The notes under the pieces: generated by a model
What the model saw: only the letters and a program-made list of their open reading frames with translations
What the model was told of the DNA's origin: nothing
The model's database searches: none
Shown: piece by piece, positions 1-7,071 of the stretch
Layout: each line of letters opens with the position of its first letter
How positions within the stretch are numbered: the first letter of the stretch is position 1
Translations under genes and position numbers: made by a program
Assembly: GCF_028207065.1 (NCBI RefSeq)
Contig: NZ_JAQLFP010000002.1
Location: 102,646 to 116,767 of the forward strand
DNA from: Collinsella aerofaciens
GTDB taxonomy: Bacteria; Actinomycetota; Coriobacteriia; Coriobacteriales; Coriobacteriaceae
DNA length: 14,122 nucleotides
Direction of reading: 5' to 3'

Positions 1-75
1 ACCTGCATCATCGGCGCCCTGGACAAGGCCGCCGAGACCATGGCCGGCCTCTCCGGTACCCGCATCCACGAGTAG
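1..75 (+). CDS. C-terminal end of an unidentified protein (partial)
   Basis: An open frame enters from the left edge and stops at TAG (73-75), giving 24 residues that end in GTRIHE. The codons are rich in G or C at the third position, as in the other genes here. A strong terminator follows about 65 bases later, which supports a real gene end. The visible part is too short to name a family, and no function is proposed. Confidence 0.6.
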   Translation, partial: TCIIGALDKAAETMAGLSGTRIHE

Positions 76-140
76 TCCCTACTCCGTTGCCTCTCCCGTG
101 GGCGCCAGGCAAAGCGCCCGCAAACTAGCCTCTCTTCATG

Positions 141-174
141 AGCCCCGCAGTCCGCTCCGGCTGCGGGGCTTTTG
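141..174 (+). terminator. Rho-independent terminator of the first gene
   Basis: A perfect 10-bp stem (AGCCCCGCAG at 141-150 with CTGCGGGGCT at 161-170) encloses a 10-base loop and is followed by a short T run (170-173). It lies 65 bases after the stop codon of the left-edge gene and points in the same direction. Confidence 0.85.
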
Positions 175-181
175 CTATCGG

Positions 182-451
182 TAGTCATTGGGGACAGACT
201 TAAATGAGTAGCACCAATCAACTGCGGAAAGTGCATCTCACAATGAGCGTCCAAAATGGGGCACAGTTTCCCCGGGGCCCTCAACCGGAAAATACATCCC
301 GGAATTTGCCCGAAAAATGGCCCCCAGTTTCCCAAACAGGCCGCTAACGGAAAGCGCATCCCGCTATCGAACTTCAAAGCGGGGTGCACTTTCCGTGCCA
401 GCAGTTCCGGGCATCCAGAGACCACTCATTTAAGTCTGTCCCCAGTGACTA
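182..451. repeat. MITE-like non-coding element with 28-bp inverted ends
   Basis: The ends at 182-209 and 424-451 are inverted copies, matching at 27 of 28 positions; the core reads GGGGACAGACTTAAATGAGT. The roughly 214 bases between them hold three palindromic units (225-271, 286-332, 348-394). I see no plausible coding frame: the only open frame (256-483) runs through the right inverted end and resembles nothing. Inverted ends and a folded non-coding interior fit a MITE or a REP-type element moved in trans by a transposase elsewhere. No flanking target duplication is obvious. The right end overlaps the stop codon of the peptidase gene on the minus strand, so the folded RNA could also define that transcript's 3' end. 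Confidence 0.75.
225..394. repeat. Three tandem 47-bp palindromic units, period 61-62 bp
   Basis: Each unit starts with CGGAAA (225, 286, 348) and ends with TTTCC (last base 271, 332, 394), so each is exactly 47 bases, with starts 61 and 62 bases apart. The left half of each reads roughly CGGAAArtrCATCyC. The right half is roughly its complement, ending GGGGyrCASTTTCC. Unit 3 pairs best, with about 15 of 17 positions around a short loop. The units diverge from each other mainly in the middle. Confidence 0.7.
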
Positions 452-1481
452 GTAGTAGGCCCACATGGCTTCGACTTCGTTGAGGACCTCTACGACGCCC
501 CAGCGGCGGGCGCTGCGGCTGGCCGAGTTGGGATCGAAGACTTCAATCTGGTCGGCGTCGTCAATACCGTAAAGTACAATGTAGTGGCCCACGTTGGTAA
601 AGGTGCCCGGCCGAACGGCGGCGATGACGGGCGCTCCCGAACGCAGCGCCTGAGTCATCGAGTCGCGATCGTTATGAAGCTCCGTTCCGTTAAGTCCCAA
701 CTGCCACGCACCGCTCGTCATAAACGACCATTCGGTTGCACCGGTGGGGGCGTAATTGCCTGCCTCGGAAAGCGCGCACATATTGACGGGGGTCATATCG
801 GTGCGTCCCGTCTTAAAGATATAGACCATGGTGAGGCACGTAGGCCCGCAGGCATTTTGGCGGATGGTACCGCCGGCGTAAGGCAGCTCCGACCATGCAG
901 GGTCGATCTGATAGATATGGGGCATCGTGCCGGCTTGCCATTGCGAGCGCGGGGTCGAAAAGGCGAAAGAATAACCGGGCGCGACGGGGGCCTTGAGCAG
1001 CTTGTCCTCGGCGGTGGGCTCGAGACCGGCCGAGCCGTGGGACATACAGGAGCTCATAAGCACAAAGACCAGACAGATGAGGATAGAGCACAGTGCGAGG
1101 CAAAGCCGACGAGCCGGCAGGGCGGGGGCATTCACGTACGATGTCGAGCGGTAGGGCTTGCCGTCGCGTCCGCCTTGGGGATGCGAAAAGAAGCGGTTGA
1201 TATGGCTGCCGGGCTGACGTGCGCCGTTGCGGCGCAGTTGCGGAACCTCGGCTTGGCGCTGTCGAGTGCGCGCCCAAGCGGCTATCTTGCTGTGCGCTTG
1301 TGCCCGTGCTCGGACGGCCACTCTGCCGTGTTCTGTTTGTCTGCTGCCGAGACGAAGGCCTGGGTTGCTCTTGAGGGCGTTGCGGATTGCTGCTCGTGGC
1401 ACTTCTGGGCGTCGGCGTGGTGCGGCCAGCAAGGCGAACGCTTTGTCGCCGTTGATCACCGTCGTTGTATCCGTATGCCAT
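449..1481 (-). CDS. Membrane-anchored C39-like cysteine peptidase, probably frameshifted
   Basis: The frame from 449 back to 1459 encodes a papain-like C39-type domain. Visible elements are QNACGPTC with the likely nucleophile Cys (codon near 850), GHYIVLYG with the His, and FDPNS with the Asp, in the usual Cys-His-Asp order. One hydrophobic segment (about residues 118-136 in 1459 numbering) precedes the domain and ends in MSSC, so the protein is an anchored or secreted protein, or possibly a weak lipoprotein. The only start in this frame with any room is a GTG at 1457-1459 without a Shine-Dalgarno site. An ATG at 1481 has AAGGCGG five bases upstream, but it is in another frame, which gives a Ser/Pro/Gln/Arg-rich linker typical of the region before a membrane anchor. 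One extra base between about 1160 and 1265, for example in the T run near 1187-1190, would join the two. The substrate is unknown. The stop codon is the first triplet of the inverted repeat of the neighbouring element. Confidence 0.7.
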
Positions 1482-1486
1482 TCGTA

Positions 1487-1493
1487 CCGCCTT
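1487..1493 (-). promoter_or_regulatory. Ribosome binding site favouring the 1481 start
   Basis: On the minus strand AAGGCGG lies five bases before the ATG at 1481. No comparable site precedes the GTG at 1459 in the peptidase frame. This is the main reason to think that translation starts at 1481 and that the reading frame is broken or shifted downstream. Confidence 0.6.
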
Positions 1494-1842
1494 GTCTCAT
1501 GTATAACCTGTCTATCCTACAAAAAAGATGTGCAACAAATGGGTCCGCGCGTCAAAAGCTCGGTAAACGGTACGAAAGGCGCAAAACACACGGCCTCAAA
1601 AACATCTCTATATGCGTCCGATGAGCGTACGCCCGTCGGACGGGCGACAACAATGAGCGGCAAACCGTGCCGTTCGTCCCAAAAACGGCGCCGCTCGTTT
1701 TGCAGTTCTGCCTTCGGTCGAGCCACAAGCGGCGCTGCTGTGCCAAGGCCGTATTGTAAAGCCACGAAATAAAAGCGCGCGGCAAAACAGACCGCGCAAG
1801 GGGTGACGCCAAAGAGGCGTCAATAAGGAAAGGAGGGGAACA
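1494..1842. other. Long intergenic leader between the divergent peptidase and permease genes
   Basis: About 350 bases without a convincing gene. It should hold promoters for both directions, but I cannot place a -35/-10 pair with confidence. Three small inverted repeats are visible: CGCCCGTC with GACGGGCG (1630-1646), GCGCGG with CCGCGC (1777-1797), and GACGCC with GGCGTC (1805-1821). The last ends ten bases before the AGGAGGG ribosome binding site (1831-1837) of the permease gene. Minus-strand open frames here (1517-1765, 1552-1812) lack start signals and family resemblance. Confidence 0.5.
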
Positions 1843-3294
1843 ATGGCGGACAAGAACGCAGAAGTTGCAGTCGAAGGTAACGGCGGCATGAAGAAAACGC
1901 TTTCGCTCTGGAACTTCTTCACCATCGGTTTCGGTGCCATCATCGGAACTGGCTGGGTTCTGCAGGTCGGCGACTGGATGGTCGTGGGCGGCGGTCCCGT
2001 TCCCGCTATGATCGCATTCCTCTTGGGTGCAATCTTTCTCGTGCCCGTCGGAGCTGTTTTCGGTGAGCTCACGGCTGCTATCCCCATCTCGGGCGGCATC
2101 GTCGAGTATGTCGATCGTAGCTTTGGCCGTACGCTGAGCTATATCACCGGTTGGCTCCTGGCCCTGGGCAACGGCATCCTGTGCCCGTGGGAGGCAATCG
2201 CTATCTCGACCCTCGTGTCCGAGATGTTCGGCAGCCTGCCCGGTCTTGAGTGGCTGCGTGCCGTCAAGCTCTATACCATCCTGGGCGCCGACGTTTACCT
2301 GTTCCCGACGCTAATCGCGCTCGGCTTTGCAGTCTACGTCATCTTCCTCAACTTCCGCGGTGCCAGCTCGGCCGCCAAGCTCCAGGCCTTCCTGACCAAG
2401 GCTCTGCTCTGCGGCATGCTGCTCGCCATGGGTGTCTCGCTGTTCACCGGTTCGCCGGAACACGCCATGCCCGTGTTCTCCCAGGTCACCGGTGCTGGCG
2501 GCGGCAAGCCCGCTACCGAGGGCACCAGCCTGTTCGCCGGCATCGTGTCGGTCCTGGTTTTGACCCCGTTCTTCTACGCCGGCTTCGATACCATTCCTCA
2601 GCAGGCTGAGGAAGCAGCCGAGGGCCTCAACTGGAACAAGTTCGGCAAGATCATCTCCCTAGCCCTGCTGGCCGCAGGCGGCTTCTACATGGTCTGCATC
2701 TACTCGTTCGGCACCATCCTCGACTGGCATGAGTTTGTTAAGAGCCCGGTTCCCGCGCTTGCCTGCCTCAAGGGCATCAACATGCTCCTGTACCTGGCCA
2801 TGCTCGTCATCGCCACGCTTGGACCCATGGGCCCGATGAACTCCTTCTACGGCGCCACGAGCCGCATCATGCTCGCCATGGGCCGCAAGGGCCAGCTGCC
2901 CGAGAAGTTCGCCGAGGTCGATCCCAAGTCCGGCGCTCCCAAGCTCGCCTGCGTCGTCCTGGGCGTCATCACCGTCATCGGTCCGTTCCTGGGCAAGAAC
3001 ATGCTCATTCCTCTGACCAACGTGTCGGCCCTCGCCTTCATCTTCTCCTGCGGCATGGTCGCCCTCGCTTGCCTGCGCATGCGCTTCACCGAGCCCGACC
3101 TGCCTCGTCCCTACGAGGTGCCCGGCGGCAAGTTTGGCATCTGCCTCGCTGTCGCTGCCTGCGCCGTCATCATCGGCCTGCTCGTGATCCCGTTCTCTCC
3201 CGCCTCCCTCAACATGGTGGAGTGGAGCATCGTGATCGGCTGGCTGGCCATTGGCCTGGCCCTCATGGCCTTCACCAATTCCCGCAAAAAATAA
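1843..3294 (+). CDS. APC-family amino acid permease
   Basis: A 483-residue, strongly hydrophobic protein with about 12 predicted membrane helices, the usual size for amino acid-polyamine-organocation permeases. The first helix has the family's unwound substrate-binding motif GFGAIIGTGW (residues 29-38), and a long APC-type core follows. The ATG at 1843 is preceded by AGGAGGG with a five-base spacer, so the start is firm. It should act in the cytoplasmic membrane, importing or exchanging an amino acid or amine; the substrate cannot be read from the sequence. The amidohydrolase gene follows in the same direction after 131 bases with no true terminator, so the two are probably co-transcribed and the permease likely supplies that enzyme's substrate or exports its product (inference). 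Confidence 0.9.
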   Translation: MADKNAEVAVEGNGGMKKTLSLWNFFTIGFGAIIGTGWVLQVGDWMVVGGGPVPAMIAFLLGAIFLVPVGAVFGELTAAIPISGGIVEYVDRSFGRTLSYITGWLLALGNGILCPWEAIAISTLVSEMFGSLPGLEWLRAVKLYTILGADVYLFPTLIALGFAVYVIFLNFRGASSAAKLQAFLTKALLCGMLLAMGVSLFTGSPEHAMPVFSQVTGAGGGKPATEGTSLFAGIVSVLVLTPFFYAGFDTIPQQAEEAAEGLNWNKFGKIISLALLAAGGFYMVCIYSFGTILDWHEFVKSPVPALACLKGINMLLYLAMLVIATLGPMGPMNSFYGATSRIMLAMGRKGQLPEKFAEVDPKSGAPKLACVVLGVITVIGPFLGKNMLIPLTNVSALAFIFSCGMVALACLRMRFTEPDLPRPYEVPGGKFGICLAVAACAVIIGLLVIPFSPASLNMVEWSIVIGWLAIGLALMAFTNSRKK

Positions 3295-3314
3295 CGCCTA
3301 GCCGGGGCGGATCG

Positions 3315-3395
3315 GGTGCGCGGGACCCTCTCTTCCGCGCACCGAACCTGGCACCACTTGGGTAGCTTTGTGAGGCCTTAACCCAACACGGCCTC
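3315..3395 (+). other. Two hairpins between permease and amidohydrolase genes
   Basis: GGTGCGCGG (3315-3323) pairs perfectly with CCGCGCACC (3335-3343), and GAGGCC (3372-3377) pairs with GGCCTC (3390-3395). Neither has a following T run, so they look less like terminators than like RNA-stabilising or processing elements that could set the relative expression of the two genes. The second ends 19 bases before the AAGGAGG ribosome binding site. Confidence 0.5.
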
Positions 3396-3425
3396 GCCCG
3401 CAATATGGATCCATAAGGAGGAACC

Positions 3426-4703
3426 ATGTCCACTAAGTATGCAATCGTTGGCGGCAAGCTCATCGACGGTACCGGTGCCGAGCCGGTCGAGAACTCCCTC
3501 GTTCTCGTCGACGACAACGGCAAGATCGAGTACGCCGGTGTCATGCAGGACCTTCCCGAGGGCGTTGAGGTTATCGAAGCCGCCGGCAAGACCGTCCTTC
3601 CCGGCCTGATCGACACCCACCTGCACTTCTCGGGCAACCTGACCGACGATGATACCGACTGGGTCATGCAGCCGCTCCTCGAGAAGCAGGCTGTCGCCGT
3701 CAAGCAGGCCTACGACTGCCTCACCCACGGCCTCACCACCGTCTGCGAGATCGGCCGCTTTGGTATCCAGATCCGTGACTGCATCGACAAGGGCGTCTTT
3801 AAGGGCCCGCGCGTTCTGGCCACCGGCCTTGGCTTCTGCCGTGTTGCCGGCCACGGTGACTCTCACCACTGCACCCAGGAGCTCAACAAGGAATCCCACC
3901 CCTGGGGCGACCAGGTCGATGGTCCTTGGGATCTGCGCAAGGCCGTCCGTCGTCGCCTGCGCGAGAACCCCGATGCCATCAAGATCTGGGCTACCGGTGG
4001 CGCCATCTGGCGCTGGGACTCCGGTCGCGACCAGCACTACTGCTCCGAGGAGATCCAGGCCGTGGTCGAAGAGGCAAAGATGGTCGGCATCCCCGTGTGG
4101 AGCCACTGCTACAACAACCACGCCGCTGCCTACGATTCCGTTCGCTTTGGCTGCGAGCAGCTGATCCACGGCTTCGATATCGATGAGCGCACCATGGACC
4201 TCATGGCCGAGCAGGGTACCTTCTTCACTCCGACGATCGCCTTCCTGCCCACCTGGTACGCCACCTATCCGCCCGTCTACGTCCCCGAGCTGCACGACAA
4301 GTACGAGGGCACCCTGGTCGAGAAGGAGCTGCAGCGCAACTACGACTGTCTGCGCGAGGCCAAGAAGCGCGGCGTCGTCATGACGATCGGCTCCGACTCC
4401 TTCTCCTTCGTCACCCCGTACGGCACCTGCTCCATCGAGGAGATGTACGAGTTTGTCGACAAGATCGGCTTCACCCCGGTCGAGACCATCACCTGCGCTA
4501 CCCTCAACGGTGCCAAGATGTGCCACATCGAGGACGAGACCGGTTCCATCGAGGCTGGCAAGTGCGCCGACCTGCTGGTCGTCAACGGTGACGTCGCCGC
4601 CGACATCCACGTGCTCAACACCGACAACATGGACGTCATCATGAAGGACGGCTGGATCGTCGAGGCTGGCACCTTTGGCGAGGCCAACAAATACAGCGCC
4701 TAA
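3426..4703 (+). CDS. Metal-dependent amidohydrolase (prolidase/imidazolonepropionase-like)
   Basis: A 425-residue protein of the amidohydrolase superfamily, normal in length. It opens with the small beta-sandwich segment (IVGGKLIDGTG) and then shows the metal ligands in order: DTHLHF (His65, His67), IKIWATGG with Lys186 as the likely carbamylated bridging lysine, SHCYNN (His227), IHGFD (His248) and GSDS (Asp324). The closing ETGSIEAGKCADLLVV stretch is typical of the superfamily. No signal peptide is seen, so it acts in the cytoplasm. It should hydrolyse an amide bond, as in Xaa-Pro/Xaa-Arg dipeptidases or imidazolonepropionase-related enzymes, but the exact substrate is not readable. AAGGAGG (3415-3421) fixes the ATG at 3426. 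Its pairing with an amino acid permease suggests breakdown of an imported amino acid derivative or small peptide. Confidence 0.9.
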   Translation: MSTKYAIVGGKLIDGTGAEPVENSLVLVDDNGKIEYAGVMQDLPEGVEVIEAAGKTVLPGLIDTHLHFSGNLTDDDTDWVMQPLLEKQAVAVKQAYDCLTHGLTTVCEIGRFGIQIRDCIDKGVFKGPRVLATGLGFCRVAGHGDSHHCTQELNKESHPWGDQVDGPWDLRKAVRRRLRENPDAIKIWATGGAIWRWDSGRDQHYCSEEIQAVVEEAKMVGIPVWSHCYNNHAAAYDSVRFGCEQLIHGFDIDERTMDLMAEQGTFFTPTIAFLPTWYATYPPVYVPELHDKYEGTLVEKELQRNYDCLREAKKRGVVMTIGSDSFSFVTPYGTCSIEEMYEFVDKIGFTPVETITCATLNGAKMCHIEDETGSIEAGKCADLLVVNGDVAADIHVLNTDNMDVIMKDGWIVEAGTFGEANKYSA

Positions 4704-4744
4704 GCTACCGTTTGTCGATGGCTGGATGTAAAACACAGTTTTTG

Positions 4745-4759
4745 ATTGCATAATGCAAT
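4745..4759. promoter_or_regulatory. Small palindrome overlapping a -10-like sequence upstream of the first kinase
   Basis: ATTGCA-TAA-TGCAAT is a perfect 6-3-6 inverted repeat and contains CATAAT, which resembles a -10 box. No good -35 is seen at the right distance. It could be an operator/promoter for the kinase gene or chance; note that a terminator begins two bases later. Confidence 0.3.
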
Positions 4760-4761
4760 GG

Positions 4762-4786
4762 AGAGGGTCGCTTGCGGCCCTCTTTA
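4762..4786 (+). terminator. Terminator after the amidohydrolase gene
   Basis: AGAGGG (4762-4767) pairs with CCCTCT (4778-4783). The stem continues inward with one G-T pair to a CTTG tetraloop, and TTTATT follows. It ends the permease-amidohydrolase operon. It lies only about 35 bases before the start of the kinase gene, so transcripts from further upstream would have to pass it. Confidence 0.75.
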
Positions 4787-4807
4787 TTGCTATGGGTGCT
4801 ACGGACA

Positions 4808-4814
4808 AGAGGGG
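4808..4814 (+). promoter_or_regulatory. Ribosome binding site deciding the kinase start
   Basis: AGAGGGG ends six bases before the GTG at 4821 but directly abuts the ATG at 4815. The spacing favours GTG 4821. The in-frame TTG at 4746 has no such site and would place the terminator inside the coding region. Confidence 0.55.
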
Positions 4815-4820
4815 ATGACG

Positions 4821-6206
4821 GTGGATTTAAACAGGCTGATTCTGGGCAAGAGCTACAACTCTACCAAGGTCTTTCGTACGGCCCAGCATGTGGTTCAGGC
4901 CATCCTGCTCGGTGTTGTCGTTCCGGCGCTTATCCTGCTGCTTATCTGGGATTTAACCGATAATCCCAATCCCGTTCCGGGCGTTGTCGTTATTGCCGGC
5001 CTGGTCATGCTGTGCTTCTTTTTCTCGTATGTCTTTGTGGTCCCCGACGACCTCACATCGAGCGCAACCGACCGTACGCTCGCCATCGCATCAAAAATAT
5101 TCGCCTACACGTCGCGCGGCCTTACGCCCGAAGCGGCCCAGGGCGCCTCTAAGATCATCCTGTCCGAGACCATCGCCTCTGCCATCTGCTTTACCGATGG
5201 CAAACAGGTGTTGGCAAGCTGGGGCGAGGACTCGGCAAAGTGCCCTGGCGGCACCCCGGTGGTGCTCGAGACCACGCTCAACGTGATTGAGACGGGCGAG
5301 CAGAGCGTGTTTTCGCGTGACACCTCCAATGAGACGGGTGGCTATTTTCCCCGCCTGCGCGCCGGTATTGTCGCACCGCTTACCGTGCGCGGGCATTGCG
5401 TGGGTACGCTCGAGCTGTACTATCCCCGCCTGAGCAGCATCGATATGCGCCAGACGGCGTTGGCCTCGGGCTTTGCCGATCTCATTTCCACGCAGCTCGC
5501 CAGCTTTGAGCTCGAGCGCCAGGACGAGCTTACGGCCCGCGTGGAGCTGCGCGCCCTGCAGTCGCAGGTCGACCCGCATTTTCTGTTCAATACCATCAGC
5601 ACTATCGTGTCGCTCGTGCGAACCGAGCCCGACAAGGCGCGATCGCTGCTGATCGACTTTTCCAATTACTATCGTCAGACGCTTTCTGACTCCGATACGC
5701 TCACCACGCTCGAGCATGAGGTGGAACAGGGCACTCGTTATATCAATCTTATGCAGGCCCGGTATGGCGACGGCCGTCTGCGCGTTTCGGTCGACATCGA
5801 CTTTGAGGTGCGCGACAGCCTGGTACCGCCGTTTATCTTGCAGCCGCTGCTCGAAAACTGCATCAAGCATGCGCAGCGCGAGACCGAGCCGCTTACTATT
5901 CATGTTAGGGCTTTTGAGACCGATGACGGCCTGGAGATCATCGTCGAAGATGACGGCATCGGCATGAGCGAAGAAGTCTGCGCGCACCTGTTTGAGCAGC
6001 ATCGTCGAGAGGAGCCCGAGAGCATTACCGCCGACGGCTCCATCAAGCGAGGCTGCGGCCTGGCACTCTTCAACGTGCTTCAGCGCATCCATTTCTTTTA
6101 CGGAGAAGATTCTGGCATGCGCGTGAAGTCCCAGGAGGGCGTGGGGACGCAGGTCATCGTTGAGTTGAACGGCGAGCCGCATGAGCCGGCGCCGATGACG
6201 GTGTAG
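4821..6206 (+). CDS. LytS-type sensor histidine kinase 1 (2 TM, GAF-like, His_kinase, HATPase)
   Basis: A 461-residue kinase. It has two membrane helices (about 23-43 and 54-73) with almost no outside loop, then a GAF-like region (about 85-205, ending GTLELYY). The LytS-family phosphorylation motif is QVDPHFLFNT (His253), followed by the ATP-binding domain with N box QPLLENCIKH (Asn346), EDDGIGM and GCGLALFN. The 5TM Lyt sensor of classic LytS is absent, so the signal is probably sensed in the membrane or by the cytosolic GAF-like region. It pairs with the LytTR regulator gene 38 bases downstream, which should receive its phosphate. GTG 4821 is chosen by Shine-Dalgarno spacing; ATG 4815 is the alternative. 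It is paralogous to the kinase at 10735-12078, with the same domain order and many shared stretches, such as ALASGFA and STQLA. Confidence 0.92.
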   Translation: MDLNRLILGKSYNSTKVFRTAQHVVQAILLGVVVPALILLLIWDLTDNPNPVPGVVVIAGLVMLCFFFSYVFVVPDDLTSSATDRTLAIASKIFAYTSRGLTPEAAQGASKIILSETIASAICFTDGKQVLASWGEDSAKCPGGTPVVLETTLNVIETGEQSVFSRDTSNETGGYFPRLRAGIVAPLTVRGHCVGTLELYYPRLSSIDMRQTALASGFADLISTQLASFELERQDELTARVELRALQSQVDPHFLFNTISTIVSLVRTEPDKARSLLIDFSNYYRQTLSDSDTLTTLEHEVEQGTRYINLMQARYGDGRLRVSVDIDFEVRDSLVPPFILQPLLENCIKHAQRETEPLTIHVRAFETDDGLEIIVEDDGIGMSEEVCAHLFEQHRREEPESITADGSIKRGCGLALFNVLQRIHFFYGEDSGMRVKSQEGVGTQVIVELNGEPHEPAPMTV

Positions 6207-6244
6207 CGCGCGGTTGGATTGAGAGAAAAAGAGGGGAAGCGCAT

Positions 6245-6979
6245 ATGTCCGAAGACTGGAACATCTTGGTGGTTGATGACGAGCCCCCTATTAGGGCTGA
6301 GCTACGTTATCTGTTGGAAAAGGATGCGCGTGTGGGCCAGATTGCCGAGGCGGGCAATGTCACCGAGGCTGTGGAATCGATCCTGTCGAACAAGCCCGAC
6401 GTCTTGTTTTTGGATATCACGATGCCCGGTCGCTCGGGAATCGAGCTTGCCGAGACGCTGCAGAACCTAAAGACGCCGCCGGTCGTGGTGTTTGTGACGG
6501 CATTTGCCGAGTATGCGGCCGATGCCTATAACCTCGATGCCGTCGATTACATCGTCAAGCCAGTCGAGGATGCCCGCCTGTCAAAGGCGCTCGACAAGAT
6601 CGAGACCGCTCTGGGCGCTCGCCGTGTCGTCCACGCTCCGCGCCAGCCTTTGCGTCTGACGGTGGACCGCGGGGGCAAAAAGGTGTTCATTCCCGTGGCG
6701 GATGTCTGCTACTTTGAGGCACGCGCCGATTTTTGCAACGCCGTCTGCGCCGAGGGAACATACCTGATCAATGAGTCGATTTCCTCGCTCGAGCGGCGCC
6801 TGGCCTCCGAGGGCTTTATCCGTGTCCACCGCAGTTATCTGGTCAATTTGGAAGACGTGCACAATGTCGAGATCGGCTCCACGGGCCTGATGGAGCTCAG
6901 GCTCGATCGCGTGACCTCGACGGTGCCCATGTCCCGCCGTCGCGCCGCCGAGGTTAAGACGCACCTGGGGCTTGCGTAA
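6245..6979 (+). CDS. LytTR-family response regulator 1
   Basis: A 244-residue regulator. The receiver domain (about 5-120) has the acidic pair Asp11/Asp12, phosphoacceptor Asp57 in DVLFLDITMPG, Thr85 and Lys105 (VKP). A LytTR DNA-binding domain (about 138-240) carries the characteristic FIRVHRSYLVNLEDV and VPMSRRR stretches. It should bind promoter repeats once phosphorylated by the adjacent kinase. GAGGGG eight to nine bases before the ATG supports the start. The same two-gene order recurs at 10735-12867. No terminator is obvious behind it, so some transcription may continue into the next gene. Targets are unknown. Confidence 0.93.
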   Translation: MSEDWNILVVDDEPPIRAELRYLLEKDARVGQIAEAGNVTEAVESILSNKPDVLFLDITMPGRSGIELAETLQNLKTPPVVVFVTAFAEYAADAYNLDAVDYIVKPVEDARLSKALDKIETALGARRVVHAPRQPLRLTVDRGGKKVFIPVADVCYFEARADFCNAVCAEGTYLINESISSLERRLASEGFIRVHRSYLVNLEDVHNVEIGSTGLMELRLDRVTSTVPMSRRRAAEVKTHLGLA

Positions 6980-7012
6980 GCGGTCCGCACGCCACCGTTT
7001 ACCGCCGCAGGT

Positions 7013-7039
7013 TTGGCACGGGCGCGCGGTGGGCATAAT
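7013..7039 (+). promoter_or_regulatory. Possible promoter of the PLC-like gene
   Basis: TTGGCA (7013-7018) and CATAAT (7034-7039) are separated by 15 bases, which is shorter than ideal. The -10 lies 32 bases before the ATG at 7072, a normal leader length. Confidence 0.35.
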
Positions 7040-7071
7040 GGGTGGCATCGAATGAAATCGAAAGGATCATT

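Noticed and set aside
225..394. CRISPR array
   Set aside because: Only three diverged units are present; each is a whole palindrome, spacers are 14-15 bases, and no cas genes are near.
584..1624. 346-residue open frame on the plus strand
   Set aside because: It is antisense to the peptidase-like gene and encodes no recognisable domain; the minus strand has the Cys, His and Asp motifs.
4707..4743. LytTR-type binding repeats upstream of kinase 1
   Set aside because: ACCGTTTGT (4707-4715) fits the loose LytTR consensus, but the second candidate (ACAGTTTTT at 4735) mismatches and the 28-base spacing is not the usual 21 or so. A single site is expected by chance every few kilobases.
3378..4808. 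476-residue open frame on the minus strand
   Set aside because: It is the mirror of the amidohydrolase gene in GC-rich DNA, is Val/Asp/Gly/Leu-rich and resembles no family. The plus-strand gene has full metal-site motifs and a ribosome binding site.
4746..4820. TTG start at 4746 for kinase 1
   Set aside because: It has no ribosome binding site, and it would put the amidohydrolase terminator inside the coding sequence.
5091..6182. 363-residue open frame on the minus strand
   Set aside because: It is antisense to the first kinase, whose catalytic motifs are unmistakable on the plus strand.
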